64,000 bases of DNA from Clitopilus passeckerianus (lineage: Eukaryota > Basidiomycota > Agaricomycetes > Agaricales > Entolomataceae), in NCBI GenBank assembly GCA_944990035.1, contig CALYLX010000112.1, positions 1,426,001-1,490,000 on the forward strand, read 5' to 3'. The number at the start of each line of letters is the position of its first letter. Within the stretch, counting starts at the first letter, position 1. The notes under the pieces are model-generated. The model was not told where the DNA came from and made no database searches. It saw only the letters and a program-made list of their open reading frames with translations. Shown piece after piece: positions 22,095 through 33,461 of this stretch. The position numbers were made by a program, and so were the translations under genes.

Positions 22095-24351
22095 TCCTTC
22101 TGTAAATTTGGACGGTGAAATGGTATGTGCCAGTGACCCCTATGACTTTCTTCAAATATAAACTTGAAGTCAAGTCGTCGACTAGTAGACTTGTTGGTTT
22201 GAGAAAGACTAGTAGTGTGGGGCTCGAAAAATGATCGCCCAGTGGGTTTAAAAAGGCAGGGTATCAGGCGACATCCTCTAAAGCGACTCTCCGAGATAAG
22301 GATGTTTTTTTCTGACGGGCTCAGGTCAATACATTTACCTCACGGAGTCGGTATTCCAGATCACGTGTGGCCTCTTTCGGTGAAAACACAGAGATAAGCT
22401 GTTCCCCTTATCTAGTACCATCAATCCGACCCTGCATAGCAATCCTCGCTAGCGCCACCAGCAATGAGGCTGCAGATAAGCTGGTCCATGGGGTAAAGTC
22501 CGGTTCGTTACGGCTCCAAGCGGGATCGGAACCTTTTCGCGAAAGGAAATCTTGCAAGGAACTCCCGCACCGCCACAATCGAAATGTTCGAAATCGGACA
22601 TGAGGGGACGATCGAAGCACCAAAAGACCTCCAGTGTGAACAGTAGGCAGAAAATACAGTTATTTTGCCTTTGTGCAAAATTCTAACATGTTAGAACTGT
22701 GAAACGGGATTCCATAGATGTTCGGCCGACATCACCCGCCAGGGGGACAGGTGAGGATTGCTCCAAACGAAATTGACCCACCTTCATGGTCTATTGACAG
22801 GCTTCTGTTCGCCGTTATCAAGCCGGTCGTCTGACCCATACTGTGCGAGCTTCTAGGAAACCCCCAGGATTTGTTTGTTGAAGAAAGGTATCTAATGGGG
22901 AGCCTAGCCGTTTGGCCACACAAGTGACCCATAACATGACCTCGATCGCAGAACATTTTCCCCACATCCGGCGTTCACTGACGGTAAGAAAAATTTCCCT
23001 AAAAGCTTTACCTCCGGGTAGATGAAAGAGAGAGATATTTCTTTATGTACGGAACTGCGTGAAAGTCTACGACGAATTTATTCCCCGTGGGCGCACTTCC
23101 GTTACTTTACTTCCAAAGAAGGCCCGATAAATGCATACAGAACCTCTCACTTGAGGAAAGGGGTGCTATGGCACGAGCGCATATACGAGAATGCTATGCG
23201 GTTGTCCCATAGCACTCCCTGTAAGGGAGAGCAATGGTAGTGGCAAGGTTCCTGTGACGAAACGCACCTGATTCTCACTCACATGGTTCTCGTAAAAATC
23301 TGTATAATTATCCATTACTTTGCAATACCTAGCAACCCTAAGGCACCCCAACCGCCTCCAACTAGATTCACGTCATAATTCTCGAGCTAAGAATCGTTAT
23401 CACTGCAAAAATTGTGGATGGCTATCGCAGTGGTCAATGACGGCAGGCGATATGTCCCTCGACGAGCCAACTTCATTACATGATATCACTGAATATAGTT
23501 TAAACTTTTTCGACGAGGGATCAGGGCCATTGATAAATTCAATTCTCGAGTCAATCCACTCAACAGGCGTATCGATCGTGTCTGCTTTTGACAACGATCT
23601 GCTTATCTAGGGTTCACAGAGAGGAACAGCATGAGGTAGCTTCAAGTGTCCCTTGGAGACATTCAAAAATTCCAAATACCTAGTGACCGACGCAATCCGA
23701 ATTCCGAAGAATCCCACCAAGAGCATTTCTGGGTCACACGGGTCCAACGGCCGATGTATCCTTTACTCTGGATTCCAGATGGTGGTGCTGGTGCGAAGAT
23801 CTTCATGATTCTGCCGTTGTCGAGGCGGAAGGCCCATAAACCTGCCCTTGTTCTAGACCAGAATGACGATCACATCACATGAATGTAAGTTTTTTTTTAG
23901 GTCACTGCAAGCTGAGATGAGTTCGACATCACAGCCTAGGTCGACAACAAGGCTGCATGCCCACTGCGTGGGGTGGCGTTGAGATAAGAGAGGACTCCTG
24001 GCCCTGTGGCTTTCACAAGCCTGTTTCAGTGCGTTCAATAGATTAAGGTCCATATAGACCGGATGTCGAGTCCTCGGGTTGCCTCAGAGTTAGAGTCTCC
24101 ATAGAGTACCCATTCCAATATCGGTACGAATGTTACGCAGGCAGTCTGGCCCGGATTCCGAGGCAATAGAAAGGAATGTTGATTTCTTGTGGTGAACGTG
24201 ACAATTAGTCAATGGATATTGGGCTTGGCGACGGAGAATGAGAATGATCAAGTACTGGATTCGGGAACCGGAAGTGGGCGCAGCAGAGCAGGTGCGTGGG
24301 AAACAAGACATCGGGCTACCGTTCCGTCCACGGTCAAAGGTGTTCTTGAGC
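22095..24351. other. 2.26-kb intergenic region without a supported gene
   Basis: The left 400 bp is the ammonium transporter promoter with GATA motifs. The rest has only short, unconserved open frames on both strands with no consistent splice chain. Nothing recognisable as a mobile element or RNA gene was seen. Confidence 0.45.
22295..22480. promoter_or_regulatory. GATA-factor site cluster upstream of the ammonium transporter
   Basis: GATAAG at 22295-22300, 22393-22398 and 22475-22480, plus the inverted form CTTATC at 22407-22412. The pair at 22393/22407 is separated by 8 bp and faces opposite ways. In fungi, AreA/Nit2-type GATA factors bind paired HGATAR sites at nitrogen-utilisation genes when good nitrogen sources are scarce. 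Binding here is inferred. Confidence 0.55.
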
Positions 24352-25137
24352 ATGTCGCTACCACCAATCCTCTATCATTACTTTCGGACCCCAGTGCCTT
24401 ACGCTAGAGGACTAGCTCTTCAGGAAGCACTTCACAAAATTCAGCTTGCAACAAAGCGGGAGGGCAGGAACAAAGACATCCTTCTTCTACTTCAACATCG
24501 ACCTGTGTATACAGCTGGCCGCCGTCAAAATGAAGAGTCGACACGCGATGAACGCATAAGGCTCGAGAACATGGGCGCTGACTTCATTACCGCGACACGG
24601 GGAGGCGAGCTAACATACCATGGACCAGGTCAAATTGTCGGATACCCCCTCCTCGACCTTTCACGCTACACACCCACCATGGGTGCCCGAGACTATGTCT
24701 GTCGGATGGAAAAGTTCCTCAAGCGTCACTTGAAGGATGGACATGGCATTGAATCCAGCCATTCAGAGCATACCGGTGTCTTCCTCGATCCGACGTCCAA
24801 AATAGCCAGCATAGGCGTACAAATCCGACATCGGCTGACGTCACATGGATTCGCCATGAACATCACAAAAGAGCCGCAGGCGTGGTTCGACCAGGTTGTA
24901 GCTTGCGGGTTGGTGGGAGTGAAGGCTGCCTCAATAGAGAGTGCCTTGAAAAAGCCTGTGAATTTCGAAAGTGAAATTCCAGGGCTGGTACGGAAGTTTG
25001 GAGAGTTGTATGAGAGGGACATGGCTGAGCTTGACACTGCTCACGAGGGTGAGATCGGAGAGCTCATCGCAGCCGTGGAGGAAGCGTCTACCTTGGCAGG
25101 ATCATGGCCGAAAGCCCCTTTCCCTACTAAGCACTAA
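24352..25137 (+). CDS. LIP2: Octanoyl-[acyl carrier protein] transferase (LipB/Lip2)
   Basis: Single exon, 261 residues. LipB signature TRGGELTYHGPGQIVGYPLL, then HTGVF, KIASIGVQIRHRLTSHGFAM with the conserved Lys, and the active-site Cys in ACGLVGV. The enzyme moves octanoate from mitochondrial acyl carrier protein to the lipoyl domains of GcvH and the E2 subunits, the first step of lipoate formation. The frame is open upstream, but ATG 24352 (MSLPPILYHYFRTPVPYARG) fits the family start. A longer form would carry unconserved sequence. Confidence 0.9.
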   Translation: MSLPPILYHYFRTPVPYARGLALQEALHKIQLATKREGRNKDILLLLQHRPVYTAGRRQNEESTRDERIRLENMGADFITATRGGELTYHGPGQIVGYPLLDLSRYTPTMGARDYVCRMEKFLKRHLKDGHGIESSHSEHTGVFLDPTSKIASIGVQIRHRLTSHGFAMNITKEPQAWFDQVVACGLVGVKAASIESALKKPVNFESEIPGLVRKFGELYERDMAELDTAHEGEIGELIAAVEEASTLAGSWPKAPFPTKH

Positions 25138-25243
25138 GCAATGGAGTCATAGAGTCACTCATTAGTCACTGGACCGCCTCCTATAATGGTACTAATATAT
25201 AACAGGTGCTAATTTGTTCAGAGTCTGACCATAATCATAAATC

Positions 25244-25912
25244 ATGCATTTCCTTATCCTAGGAGGTACTGGCCCAACTGGCATCGAGCTCGCCCGTCAA
25301 CTGGTCAAGAAATACCCAGATAGTACCATTGCAATATACGCGAGATCGCCGCAAAAGGTTCCGGACGATCTCAAGAATGCCAAAGCCGTAACAATTGTCG
25401 AAGGCCAGCTTGGTGATCATGACAAGCTCCTGGACGCTCTCAATGGTGTCGACATTGTCTTCTCCGCCCTAGGTCCATCCGTAACGAAGGGACCTTTCCA
25501 TCCTTCGGGCACCCCTCTTGCGAAAGCTTACGAATCCCTCATCGACCTCATGCATAAGCAGGGCGTCAAACGCCTCATCTGCCTTGGAACGGCATCAATC
25601 ACAGACCCAAACGATAAATTTAACGCTGCTTTCGCCGCTATCGTGACAGCGATATCAACTCTGGCGAGAACCGCATACAAAGACGTTGTGGCTATAGGAG
25701 ACACGGTCCGGAAGCAAGGGGCTGACCTCGACTGGACCATCGTTCGCGTCCCCGTCCTCACAAGCAAGGAGAACACGAATGTGATTGCTGGATATATCGG
25801 TGATGGAAAGACGAATACCTTCCTTTCAAGGGCAGGATTCGGCGCATTCATTGCTGACGAGGTTGAGCAAAGGGAATGGGTGAAGAAGGCGCCTTTGCTA
25901 TGCTCTGCATGA
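25244..25912 (+). CDS. NAD(P)-binding Rossmann protein (NmrA-like/short-chain reductase type)
   Basis: Single exon, 222 residues. It begins MHFLILGGTGPTGIELARQL, with the GGTGPTG dinucleotide motif right at the N-terminus. IVEGQLGDHDKLLDAL and VDIVFSALGPS follow, as in atypical extended SDR / NAD(P)-binding domain proteins (biliverdin reductase B and NmrA relatives). GVKRLICLGTASI and LDWTIVRVPVL are further family blocks. No Tyr-Lys catalytic pair was seen, as is common in this group. Function cannot be given beyond redox or regulatory NAD(P) binding. It lies 106 bp after LIP2 on the same strand. Confidence 0.85.
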   Translation: MHFLILGGTGPTGIELARQLVKKYPDSTIAIYARSPQKVPDDLKNAKAVTIVEGQLGDHDKLLDALNGVDIVFSALGPSVTKGPFHPSGTPLAKAYESLIDLMHKQGVKRLICLGTASITDPNDKFNAAFAAIVTAISTLARTAYKDVVAIGDTVRKQGADLDWTIVRVPVLTSKENTNVIAGYIGDGKTNTFLSRAGFGAFIADEVEQREWVKKAPLLCSA

Positions 25913-25977
25913 TCTAATTACTGTGGTTCGCTAAATACCGTAGCTCTAGTATATTATCGATACGTTATGATTCTTCT

Positions 25978-27179
25978 CTACATCGGCCACTTTGCATACT
26001 TTAATAGATCCTCCCACTTGAACTCTTCTGGTGTTTCATGGAAGCACTTGAGTAGCCGCTGTCCCTCTTTCTGCTCCCCGTCCCACAAATAGAACTTCTG
26101 CAACGTCATGGCGAGCAGTTGAGCATCCTCCTGGTTAAGCATGTACCGTCCGTCGGCAGCTAAGCCTCCACTCCCTGTAGCCGGTGTGATTTCTCCGCGT
26201 AAAAGAACGGTTCCATGCGAGTGGGCCAGGTCGGTGTAGTGGGTAAGAACGAGGTACGGTGTTGCAAATTCCCCGCGTGATTTATATTCACCTAGGGGTG
26301 TAAATAGAACAGTCGACGTCCGTGCATTCGGGCTAGGCTCCGAGGTGGGTTTCGCGAAGATGTCTTCACTTGCTTGAGGAACCGGAGGGCTGTCATGGAA
26401 GCTCCATTGGAGGAAATAGAACTCATATGCAGTCTCCTTCTCACCCTCCGTGACAGCACCTCCTTCTTCTGGAAGTATATCCTGGATTCGCGGCACGGGG
26501 ACGATGAAGGCCGGGTACCGCTCGGCGACCTCCATCATCTTGTTGTAGGCATCTAGAGGTGCGCTGGCACATACGAATCCTCGTCCGGTACCACCAGAGC
26601 GGGAGAGGTGATATGCCGTCCACAGGGAGCCAACTTGTTCGCGAGTGTGCGGTGTGGCCATGATTTTCTGGAGGTTGAAGATGTCGGAAAGAGGCTGTAA
26701 TAGCGGTGAGCATATTGCTGGAGGCCGAACAGAAGTTCTAACGTGCCTTTATAGGAGAACTATCTTTCCTAGAGAGGTCTGCACTTGGGCTCGTTCCAGC
26801 TTTTGGTCGGCCATTCGTCGCAGAAGTGGGTATAATGACCGCCTCCCCAGAGGTAGTCGAAGTTGCAGCAGCAGCGGCTTCAGCCTCCTCACGTTTCCGA
26901 CGCGCCTCTTCTTGCTCAGCTTGCTTGATGTTTGCTTTTAATTCATTTACCTGAAGGCCAGCCCTATGCAGAGCACAAAGCCGATAAATAAAACGCGTTG
27001 AATGTTGTGACCTGGTGCACTCACAATTTGGCCTTTTGTTCTAGTTTCTCCGCGTATTTAGACTCAAAGTCTATTCTAGTTGAATTTAGCCTTACGAAGC
27101 CATGCTTAGCATGAGATAGAGCTGTATAGCGGATAGGCCGAAGGGACTGGGTGGAACGTTGCAGCAGACGTCGGTACAT
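25978..27179 (-). CDS. ATP11: ATP11, mitochondrial F1-ATPase assembly chaperone
   Basis: Exon 1 begins MYRRLLQRSTQSLRPIRYTA, rich in Arg and Ser, a typical mitochondrial leader, followed by FESKYAEKLEQKAK. An Ala/Glu-rich charged segment comes next. The core includes PLSDIFNLQKIM, VGSLWTAYHL, AYNKMMEVAERYPAFIVPVP, EFYFLQW, PYLVLTHYTDLAHSHGTVLL and LWDGEQKEGQRLL. These fit Atp11/ATPAF1, which binds the F1 beta subunit before assembly. It ends KYAKWPM with TAG at 25980-25978. It is close (65 bp) and convergent to the NAD(P)-binding gene. Confidence 0.85.
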
Positions 27180-27373
27180 AACGAAGGCGTGATCGACGTC
27201 ACAGGGACTTCAAAAATTTCGTGGCTTCAACTCGCTGTCAAACAAAGTCTCGAACGCGACCATCTTAGACACTCAATAAGGAGAGAGAGCGAAAACATCA
27301 AGTATATTGCATGATGAGCGAATATACAATGGTACAAGTATTAAAAGGACACTAAGAAACAGAGAACTGATCT

Positions 27374-28854
27374 CTAGATGAGGTCGCTGTAATGCACAAA
27401 GAGTCAGTGACATTCTAGCATGAGAGTCCAAGCGACACTTACGCAACGTTAAGAGGCATTTCGTCAATTTGGGTATTGTAGAATTGTTCAATATCCCGAA
27501 GCATGTTAACATCGTTAGTCGTGACAAAGTTGATAGCAACACCCTTGCGACCGAAACGGCCACCACGACCGATACGGTGAATGTAGTTCTCCCTGTTGGT
27601 GGGCAGATCGTAGTTGATGACAAGGGAGACTTGCTGGACATCGATACCACGAGCGAGTAAATCAGTCGTGATGAGGACACGAGTGGAGCCTGTGCGGAAC
27701 TCTTTCATGAGGACTTCACGTTGCTTCTGGTCCATATCACCGTGCTGAAAACCGGGTTCAGTAACTTATATGGCTAGGACAAACGAGAGTGGAACTAACC
27801 ATAGCAGAGACAGTGAATTCACGCGCATGCATCTGCTCAGTCAAGAAATCGACCTTCCTTCGGGTGTTGCAGAAGATGACGGCCTGAGTGATGGTGATGG
27901 TCTCGTAGAGATCACAAAGAGTGTCAAGTTTCCACTCCTCCTTCTCAACGGCAATGTAGAATTGCTTGATACCTTCCAAAGTAAGTTCATCCCTCTTAAC
28001 GAGGATGCGGACGGGGTCACGCATGAACTTCTTGGTGACCTCAAGCACTTCAGCGGGCATGGTGGCTGAGAAGAGGGCAACTTGAGTATCGTGGGGGAGG
28101 CGCTGGAAGATCTCGTAGATTTGATCCTTGAAACCTTGAGACAACATCTCATCAGCCTCATCGAGACACATAATTTTGATGGTGTCTGTGCGGAGGGCAC
28201 TACGGTTAATCATGTCGAAGATACGACCGGGAGTGCCGACAACAATCTGAACGCCTTCGCGAAGCTTCGCCATGTCCTCTCGGACGTTGGTACCTCCAAC
28301 ACAAGGCAAGGAGCTAACGTTCAGGTAGTCGCCAAGAGCGACGACAACCTTGTGGATTTGAAGAGCCAGCTCACGGGTGTTGGCGAGAATGAGAGCTTGA
28401 GTACCCTTGATGTTAGGGTCAAGCTTCTCAAGGATGGAGACAGAGAACGTGGCGGTCTTGCCAGTACCAGACTGGGCTTGCGCAATCACATCGTGTCCCT
28501 TGATAACGGGAATGATTGCACGCTGTTGAATGGCAGAGGGTCGCTCAAAACTATGTGGTCCTTGATTAGAGAAGAGCTTAGAATAACAAGAGTAATAGCT
28601 TACCCATAAGCGTAGATTCCTCGGAGAAGGTCAGCCTTCAGGCCCATGTTATCGAAGCTGTATCCATGCAAGTCAGAACTCCGATATCTCCTACGCTGCA
28701 GGCTGTATCGTACCTGTCGATAATCTGGTCCCAGTTAGACTCGATCTCTTCAGGGCAGCATCTTGCAATCCACCGGCTTCACTGTGAGGAATACATGGTT
28801 AGACGTCGTCTGCCAGGCTGAAAAAAAGACCATCGACTGCACTTACGCTGACAT
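27374..28854 (-). CDS. TIF1: Translation initiation factor eIF4A (DEAD-box RNA helicase)
   Basis: The full DEAD-box set is present: Q motif [57 protein letters not shown] and [13 protein letters not shown]. It ends NVADLI like other eIF4A proteins. It unwinds 5' leaders in the eIF4F complex. Exon 1 is only 8 coding nt (28854-28847, MSA). Exon 2 opens EAGGLQDA and later gives [12 protein letters not shown], but these are in different frames: one base is lacking at the CCC run, 28754-28756 (see findings). A minus-strand 5' leader intron from about 28935 to an acceptor near 28893 is likely. Several introns of about 50 bp interrupt the rest. Highly expressed housekeeping role inferred. Confidence 0.9.
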
Positions 28855-29253
28855 ACAATGATTTTAGTTAGAAGGGGAGTAAACTGCCTTCTGAAATTTG
28901 TTTGAGTGGGTAATGTTGTGGTAAAGGGTCTACCTTCAGGAAAGACGCATGCTGTTCTCGAGAAATTTACTCGATCATATCTTCAAACTCCGCTTGAAAT
29001 TCTGATACATAAGGCGTCGGCGTGATTCATTGGCAGCGGTTCCGGCTTGAAAGATATCAAAGATGGTCGCCTTTTTGACTGACAACCAATTCCATTGAGC
29101 CAACCAAGTATGGCTTATTCGTGCGCCCAAGATATATGGAGACAATGTCCGTTTATTACGGATATGATGCGACAATATTACGAGGGCTTGGAATGATGAC
29201 GTCGAATGATACAAGATTAATACAATGATTGACATGCAAACTACGCATTGGAT
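28855..29253. other. Intergenic region, eIF4A 5' leader and promoter side
   Basis: About 400 bp. The left part holds the probable eIF4A leader exon and intron; no other gene seen. Confidence 0.4.
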
Positions 29254-29779
29254 TTACTTTACTTCTTGCTTAAAGTCCTCTTTTGCTTGACGAGCCCCTG
29301 TGGCAGCCTGAAGCATACTTCTATCAGATTGACGGACGACATCAAAGAAAGAAACCTGTTTACCTGGTTCGCCTTTTGGCCAGCAGTGTTGGCTGCCTCG
29401 CCTGCTTTTTGCGAGGCCTCGTTCGCCTTCTCTTTGGTCTTCTCGCTAGCTGTGCCTATTTTTCAACATGTCGGAATGGATTTCAATGCAACGTATGGGT
29501 GCAATTCACTGACCTAGGCTCTCCTTCGTTGATTCGACGGCGTTCTCGCCGACATCAATCGCTGAGGCCAAACCCTTGCCAACTTTCCTGTTCACCTGAA
29601 ATAGAAATTCTCAGTTGGAGCTCTACGCTTTAATTGCCTGAGCTCACCTTGTCTGCAACCTCTGACACCTTCTCAGTAACCGTCTTCGCCGCTACTGGCG
29701 AAGTGTGGAAGAGATGTGCTCTCGTTGCCGACGAGCGGATTGCTGAGGTCCTGGCGGATGAAACGACGGTGCTGAACAT
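29254..29779 (-). CDS. LEA-like small mitochondrial protein
   Basis: Four exons, about 110 residues. MFSTVVSSARTSAIRSSATR and then HLFHTSPVA form a mitochondrial leader with a likely cleavage site near FHTS. The mature part is a Lys/Glu/Ala-rich amphipathic helix with 11-residue-like repeats: TVTEKVSEVADKVNRKVG, AIDVGENAVESTKESLG, TASEKTKEKANEASQKAG, EAANTAGQKANQAATGARQA and the end KEDFKQEVK. This is the pattern of group 3 LEA / stress proteins, which protect membranes and proteins during drying. All intron phases agree. Role in desiccation or heat tolerance is inferred. Confidence 0.7.
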
Positions 29780-32700
29780 TGTAGATTATTGGATCGTAGC
29801 TGAGAAGAATTGTGAAATAATCTGAATTCGACTTTGGATTCATATATTCCAACTTTCTGTGCTATGACGTAAAGGGTGCGTCATGACCTCCCCTCTCCTC
29901 GTCGACCTTCTCGCTAACACGTGAGTGCAGGCTCAACGGAATCCATGATATGCAGTGGCTCTTGCCTTGAAAGTGAGTTATTAATTCACTACATCGGCTC
30001 GAGAGGTATCATATTTATGTTACAGCGATGCAAAATTGGATATCCTAACTTGGTATAGTCTCAGAACGAGCTTCGTGAAGAATCCTGCCAGTACCAGTCG
30101 CCCCACGACGTCTAAAAAGCTGGTTAGATGCCCACCTCGTCCTCCGGAAACCCCACTGGAGAATGACCAAACAGATATTCCTTCAACTGATCGGGAAGAC
30201 TTTGTCTATCATCGGGGTAAAGATACCTCAGCCTGTGGGCAGAAATAGCAAGCATTGACACGATCTTGTGTGACTCTGGCTACGAGAACTATGGTCTCAT
30301 TCAGCAAAGTTGGGTCGCATGACGCTCGATGCCGTACAGATGAACGACCTGTGGCGTCTCGGTTTCTGGTCATAAAAGCCTATAGAGAGAGGATGTGAAT
30401 AATTCATGAGAAGTTGCGGAGAGAAGCATCTGGTTATTCCAGATAGAAAACCGGGCGGTGGGAAGAGGGACTAAGCTGAGAGGCGCAAGCACAGAGGCCT
30501 TTTGTTTGCAATGGGGCCCAGTATGAGCTGAGCCTGGATCAAGAGTGCAGATATACATGATATGGGGAATATGCCATCCGGAATAGGCGTTGGAATACTG
30601 TTTGAGGTCCCAAACCTCCAGGCGCGTGCAGCCTATGGTGACGGTAACTTGAGTAGTCGATTGGCTGAAAGGCTTAAGAATGCGTCGAATGGGCTTTCTT
30701 GCTAGAATAAGTCGACTATTTGTTGGACGAGCAAATAGGCACGATTGGAAAGATCGCCTGGGCAGGTGTCGCTGGATGCCCTCGGGTGGAAGATGGGGCG
30801 GCAGGAATGCCTGCCCGAGGAAAGGCGGAAGGGTCTGGTGGGTTGCTTATAGTTATGGAGGGCTATTGAAGACATATTCTGTATTGGAACTAAATTTGAG
30901 TGCGAAGAGAAGTGCCATAATGTCGTCGGCTAACGTATGGTCATCTCAACACGTATTGAGGGGGTACAGAGTGGTTTTCTCTACGAAGGCTTGAACAGCA
31001 GCAGTAGAGGTGCCCGTTAGATGGTCGTAACAATACAGATGCTTGGACATTCGGTCAAAGGTCTTCCTGTGGTGATCAACGATTTTTTTTCAACGGCCGG
31101 AAAGTGCAGAAATTGCAATGACGACTTTACCTGGTAAATATCAATTCATCGAGGATCTTAGACCAACCAGCATTGTAACGCAATACTTGTGGTTCTATGT
31201 GGCGAGTTATTTTTGACGGCTATAGCCAGGTTTGAGGATGTGGTAGATGTGAATGACCACCTGACGCGGGGAACTTGCTTGGTTCTCTTGTCTCAGACCT
31301 CTCCTTGACAAGCGATGTTAACCTTGATACTGGGCCACTATCTTCCAGAAATCCTGGCGCATCCTACGCTGGGATATAAAGACTTGAATTGGGACGGAAG
31401 CTTTGGCGAATGAATACATTGGTGAGTAGTTCGTTGGATAAGTTTGGTTTGCTGAATTGCACTTAACCCTCTACTTTTCATCAGACGGTGCTTAGGCAAA
31501 TAAATTTCGGACTACTAGCTCGCCTTTCAGGCATTCAAGTCGGCGGTTGAAGATACATTGTTCATGCTTTATTCGTTGGCCGTCGTCAGATCGATGCTTC
31601 CGTGGTGGGCTCGGAGTTTCTGAAGTTTCGAAATCACACGACCATCCCGAACGCCATCTTGTCATGTTCTTAGAGCGTACAAAGTAGTAGGCGGAGTCAA
31701 ATGTGGTGTATGGTCCCAGGGCATGGCAAGCTTCTTCTTTCTTTTCTCGTCCTTGAGGCTTGTGTTGACATTCAACGCAGGGGCTCGGTGTGTTTCGAGG
31801 GTCTTCACATAGGCTTTGCCGGAGCTTGGGGCCTATCTGCTGCCCAACAACGATTACAACTTATTTGGCTCCTTCGACAAGGCAGTTTATGGGTTAGAAT
31901 TCCGGCAGACTTCGAGGCTTGAAGCAAGGCATTGGCAAGTTTTGCAGGATTCTTGTCAATCAGACAGCAGGTGAAGAAGGCCTGGACAATTTACAATAAT
32001 CCGGACAATGCTTTCTGACCATGTCCTCTCGTAGAGGTTCGTCTTGTGCTTCTCTCCCTGGTGGTTGAAAGGGGTTCAAGGACAATGTGATGTGACCCGA
32101 TGCGTTGTCACGAATATCCATATGAGGCAAAAAGGGCGGGAGGCGGCCACGTCAGGCGTGTTGAAGCCTCGACGGCAGTGGTAACTGACAGAAGCATACC
32201 CTACCCAATTGTACTGGGTTTGGCCAGGGTAAGTCAAATTTGCGGTCATACGTCTGTGGCTCTTCGGAAGCTCAAGCTGACTTGATGCGCATTCAGCAGA
32301 GGTTCAATTCTGTCTTTGTATCTTCTTAGAGAGATCTAGGCCCTGGATCACAGTTGGAAGCATACAAGCACAATATAGTCTTGAGTTACGTTGATGTTAT
32401 GGAAGCGTTATCTTTCAGAGTTATCCAAATAGAAGTTGGCTCGGAATTCTCTGAGAGCATTTGGAGACTATCGGCTGCATAGTAGGTACCAGCTGATGGG
32501 CGTATTCGGTGTAGCATTGTTCTTGATCACGGGTATGTCATCTTGAAGTTTTGCTGGTTTCTGACGTTCACATTTGACCCTCTAGTGCTTGAATTATTGA
32601 CATGATCTGGTGCGCAGGTATCGTCTTTCACGTCGAGCAAGTTGTTGGAATCAATGGAAGCCGCAGTTTACTAAATGGGATCAAGAGGAGCCCCGAATGG

Positions 32701-32932
32701 TGAGCCACAACCACAACATATGCAAACTTTGGCGGGCCTCATATTCAATCACCGAGTCGCACCAAAGTTGGCGAGCTTCTTTGGTGGTCGTTCTGACTTG
32801 TTTACAGTACGGCCGACCCACCGAAGAAAATCCAGCCGCTCATTCCTATTTTCTTTCTACCATCATACTACCTTCAACTACGCCTAAATTTCAACCATCT
32901 CTACGCTCATTTCCACCTTTTATACACCTAAT
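29780..32932. other. 3.15-kb region without a supported gene
   Basis: Only short unconserved frames on both strands. A weak three-exon possibility begins at ATG 29883 but its frames do not chain. No repeats, terminal inverted repeats or transposase-like text seen. It may hold a long non-coding RNA or decayed sequence. Confidence 0.4.
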
Positions 32933-33461
32933 ATGTCACAATATACCGTTTCATCACGTTCTACTGCTCTCGAACATGGAGAACCATTGTTTGACCTCTC
33001 GGACGATATAGAAGCGGCACTGGCTGAATTTGCTGCAATGCGTGAGCAACGATTCCGCGCGCGCCGACGTCAATCAAGTCGATACCTCAGTTCTGCAACG
33101 CCTCCACGAGCGGTTCACCAAATGGACCTCACCTACATTGTGAGCCATTTTCCCTATACCTTTATGCAATAAGCGATCTCTAACGTCACTGTTTTATGAA
33201 GGACCCGAAGTATGTTGAACGGCACATTGAAATGATCAAACCGCGTGTTAGTTGGGCACAATTTCTTCATACATTGAAGCTGTCTTCACACTGTTTTTGG
33301 TCTCATTAACCTCAATATGCCCTGTCTAGCCTTCATCAACGGTCATGACCACTGTCCTCCACCCTCATCGATCTCATAAAGTCTGTGACTTCCTGACTGG
33401 GCAAGTACAAGCCGGGCACGCGTGCCTGTCGAAACTGGCGAGAGCACCCTCGGTAAATTAA
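32933..33461 (+). CDS. Small hypothetical protein, 127 residues
   Basis: Three exons (32933-33139, 33202-33246, 33330-33461) join in phase 0 with GT-AG introns of 62 and 83 bp and give one open frame ending APSVN, TAA. N-terminus MSQYTVSSRSTALEHGEPLF, then an acidic segment with DDIEAALAEFAAMREQRFRA and an Arg-rich patch RARRRQSSRY. Exon 2 reads DPKYVERHIEMIKPR. A pyrimidine-rich leader precedes the ATG, as is usual for expressed fungal genes. No family recognised and no membrane segment seen. The exon chain is the only support. Confidence 0.5.

Noticed and set aside
23320..23610. Open frame with a CKNCG motif (96 residues)
   Set aside because: A lone CxxC, no splice partners, no conserved pattern; likely chance.
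29883..30248. Small gene beginning MTSPLLVDLLANT
   Set aside because: Introns would be 35 bp or out of phase, and the downstream frames do not chain. No family recognised.
30680..30994. 104-residue Arg/Gly/Trp-rich open frame
   Set aside because: Composition unlike any neighbour's protein, no splice or homology support.
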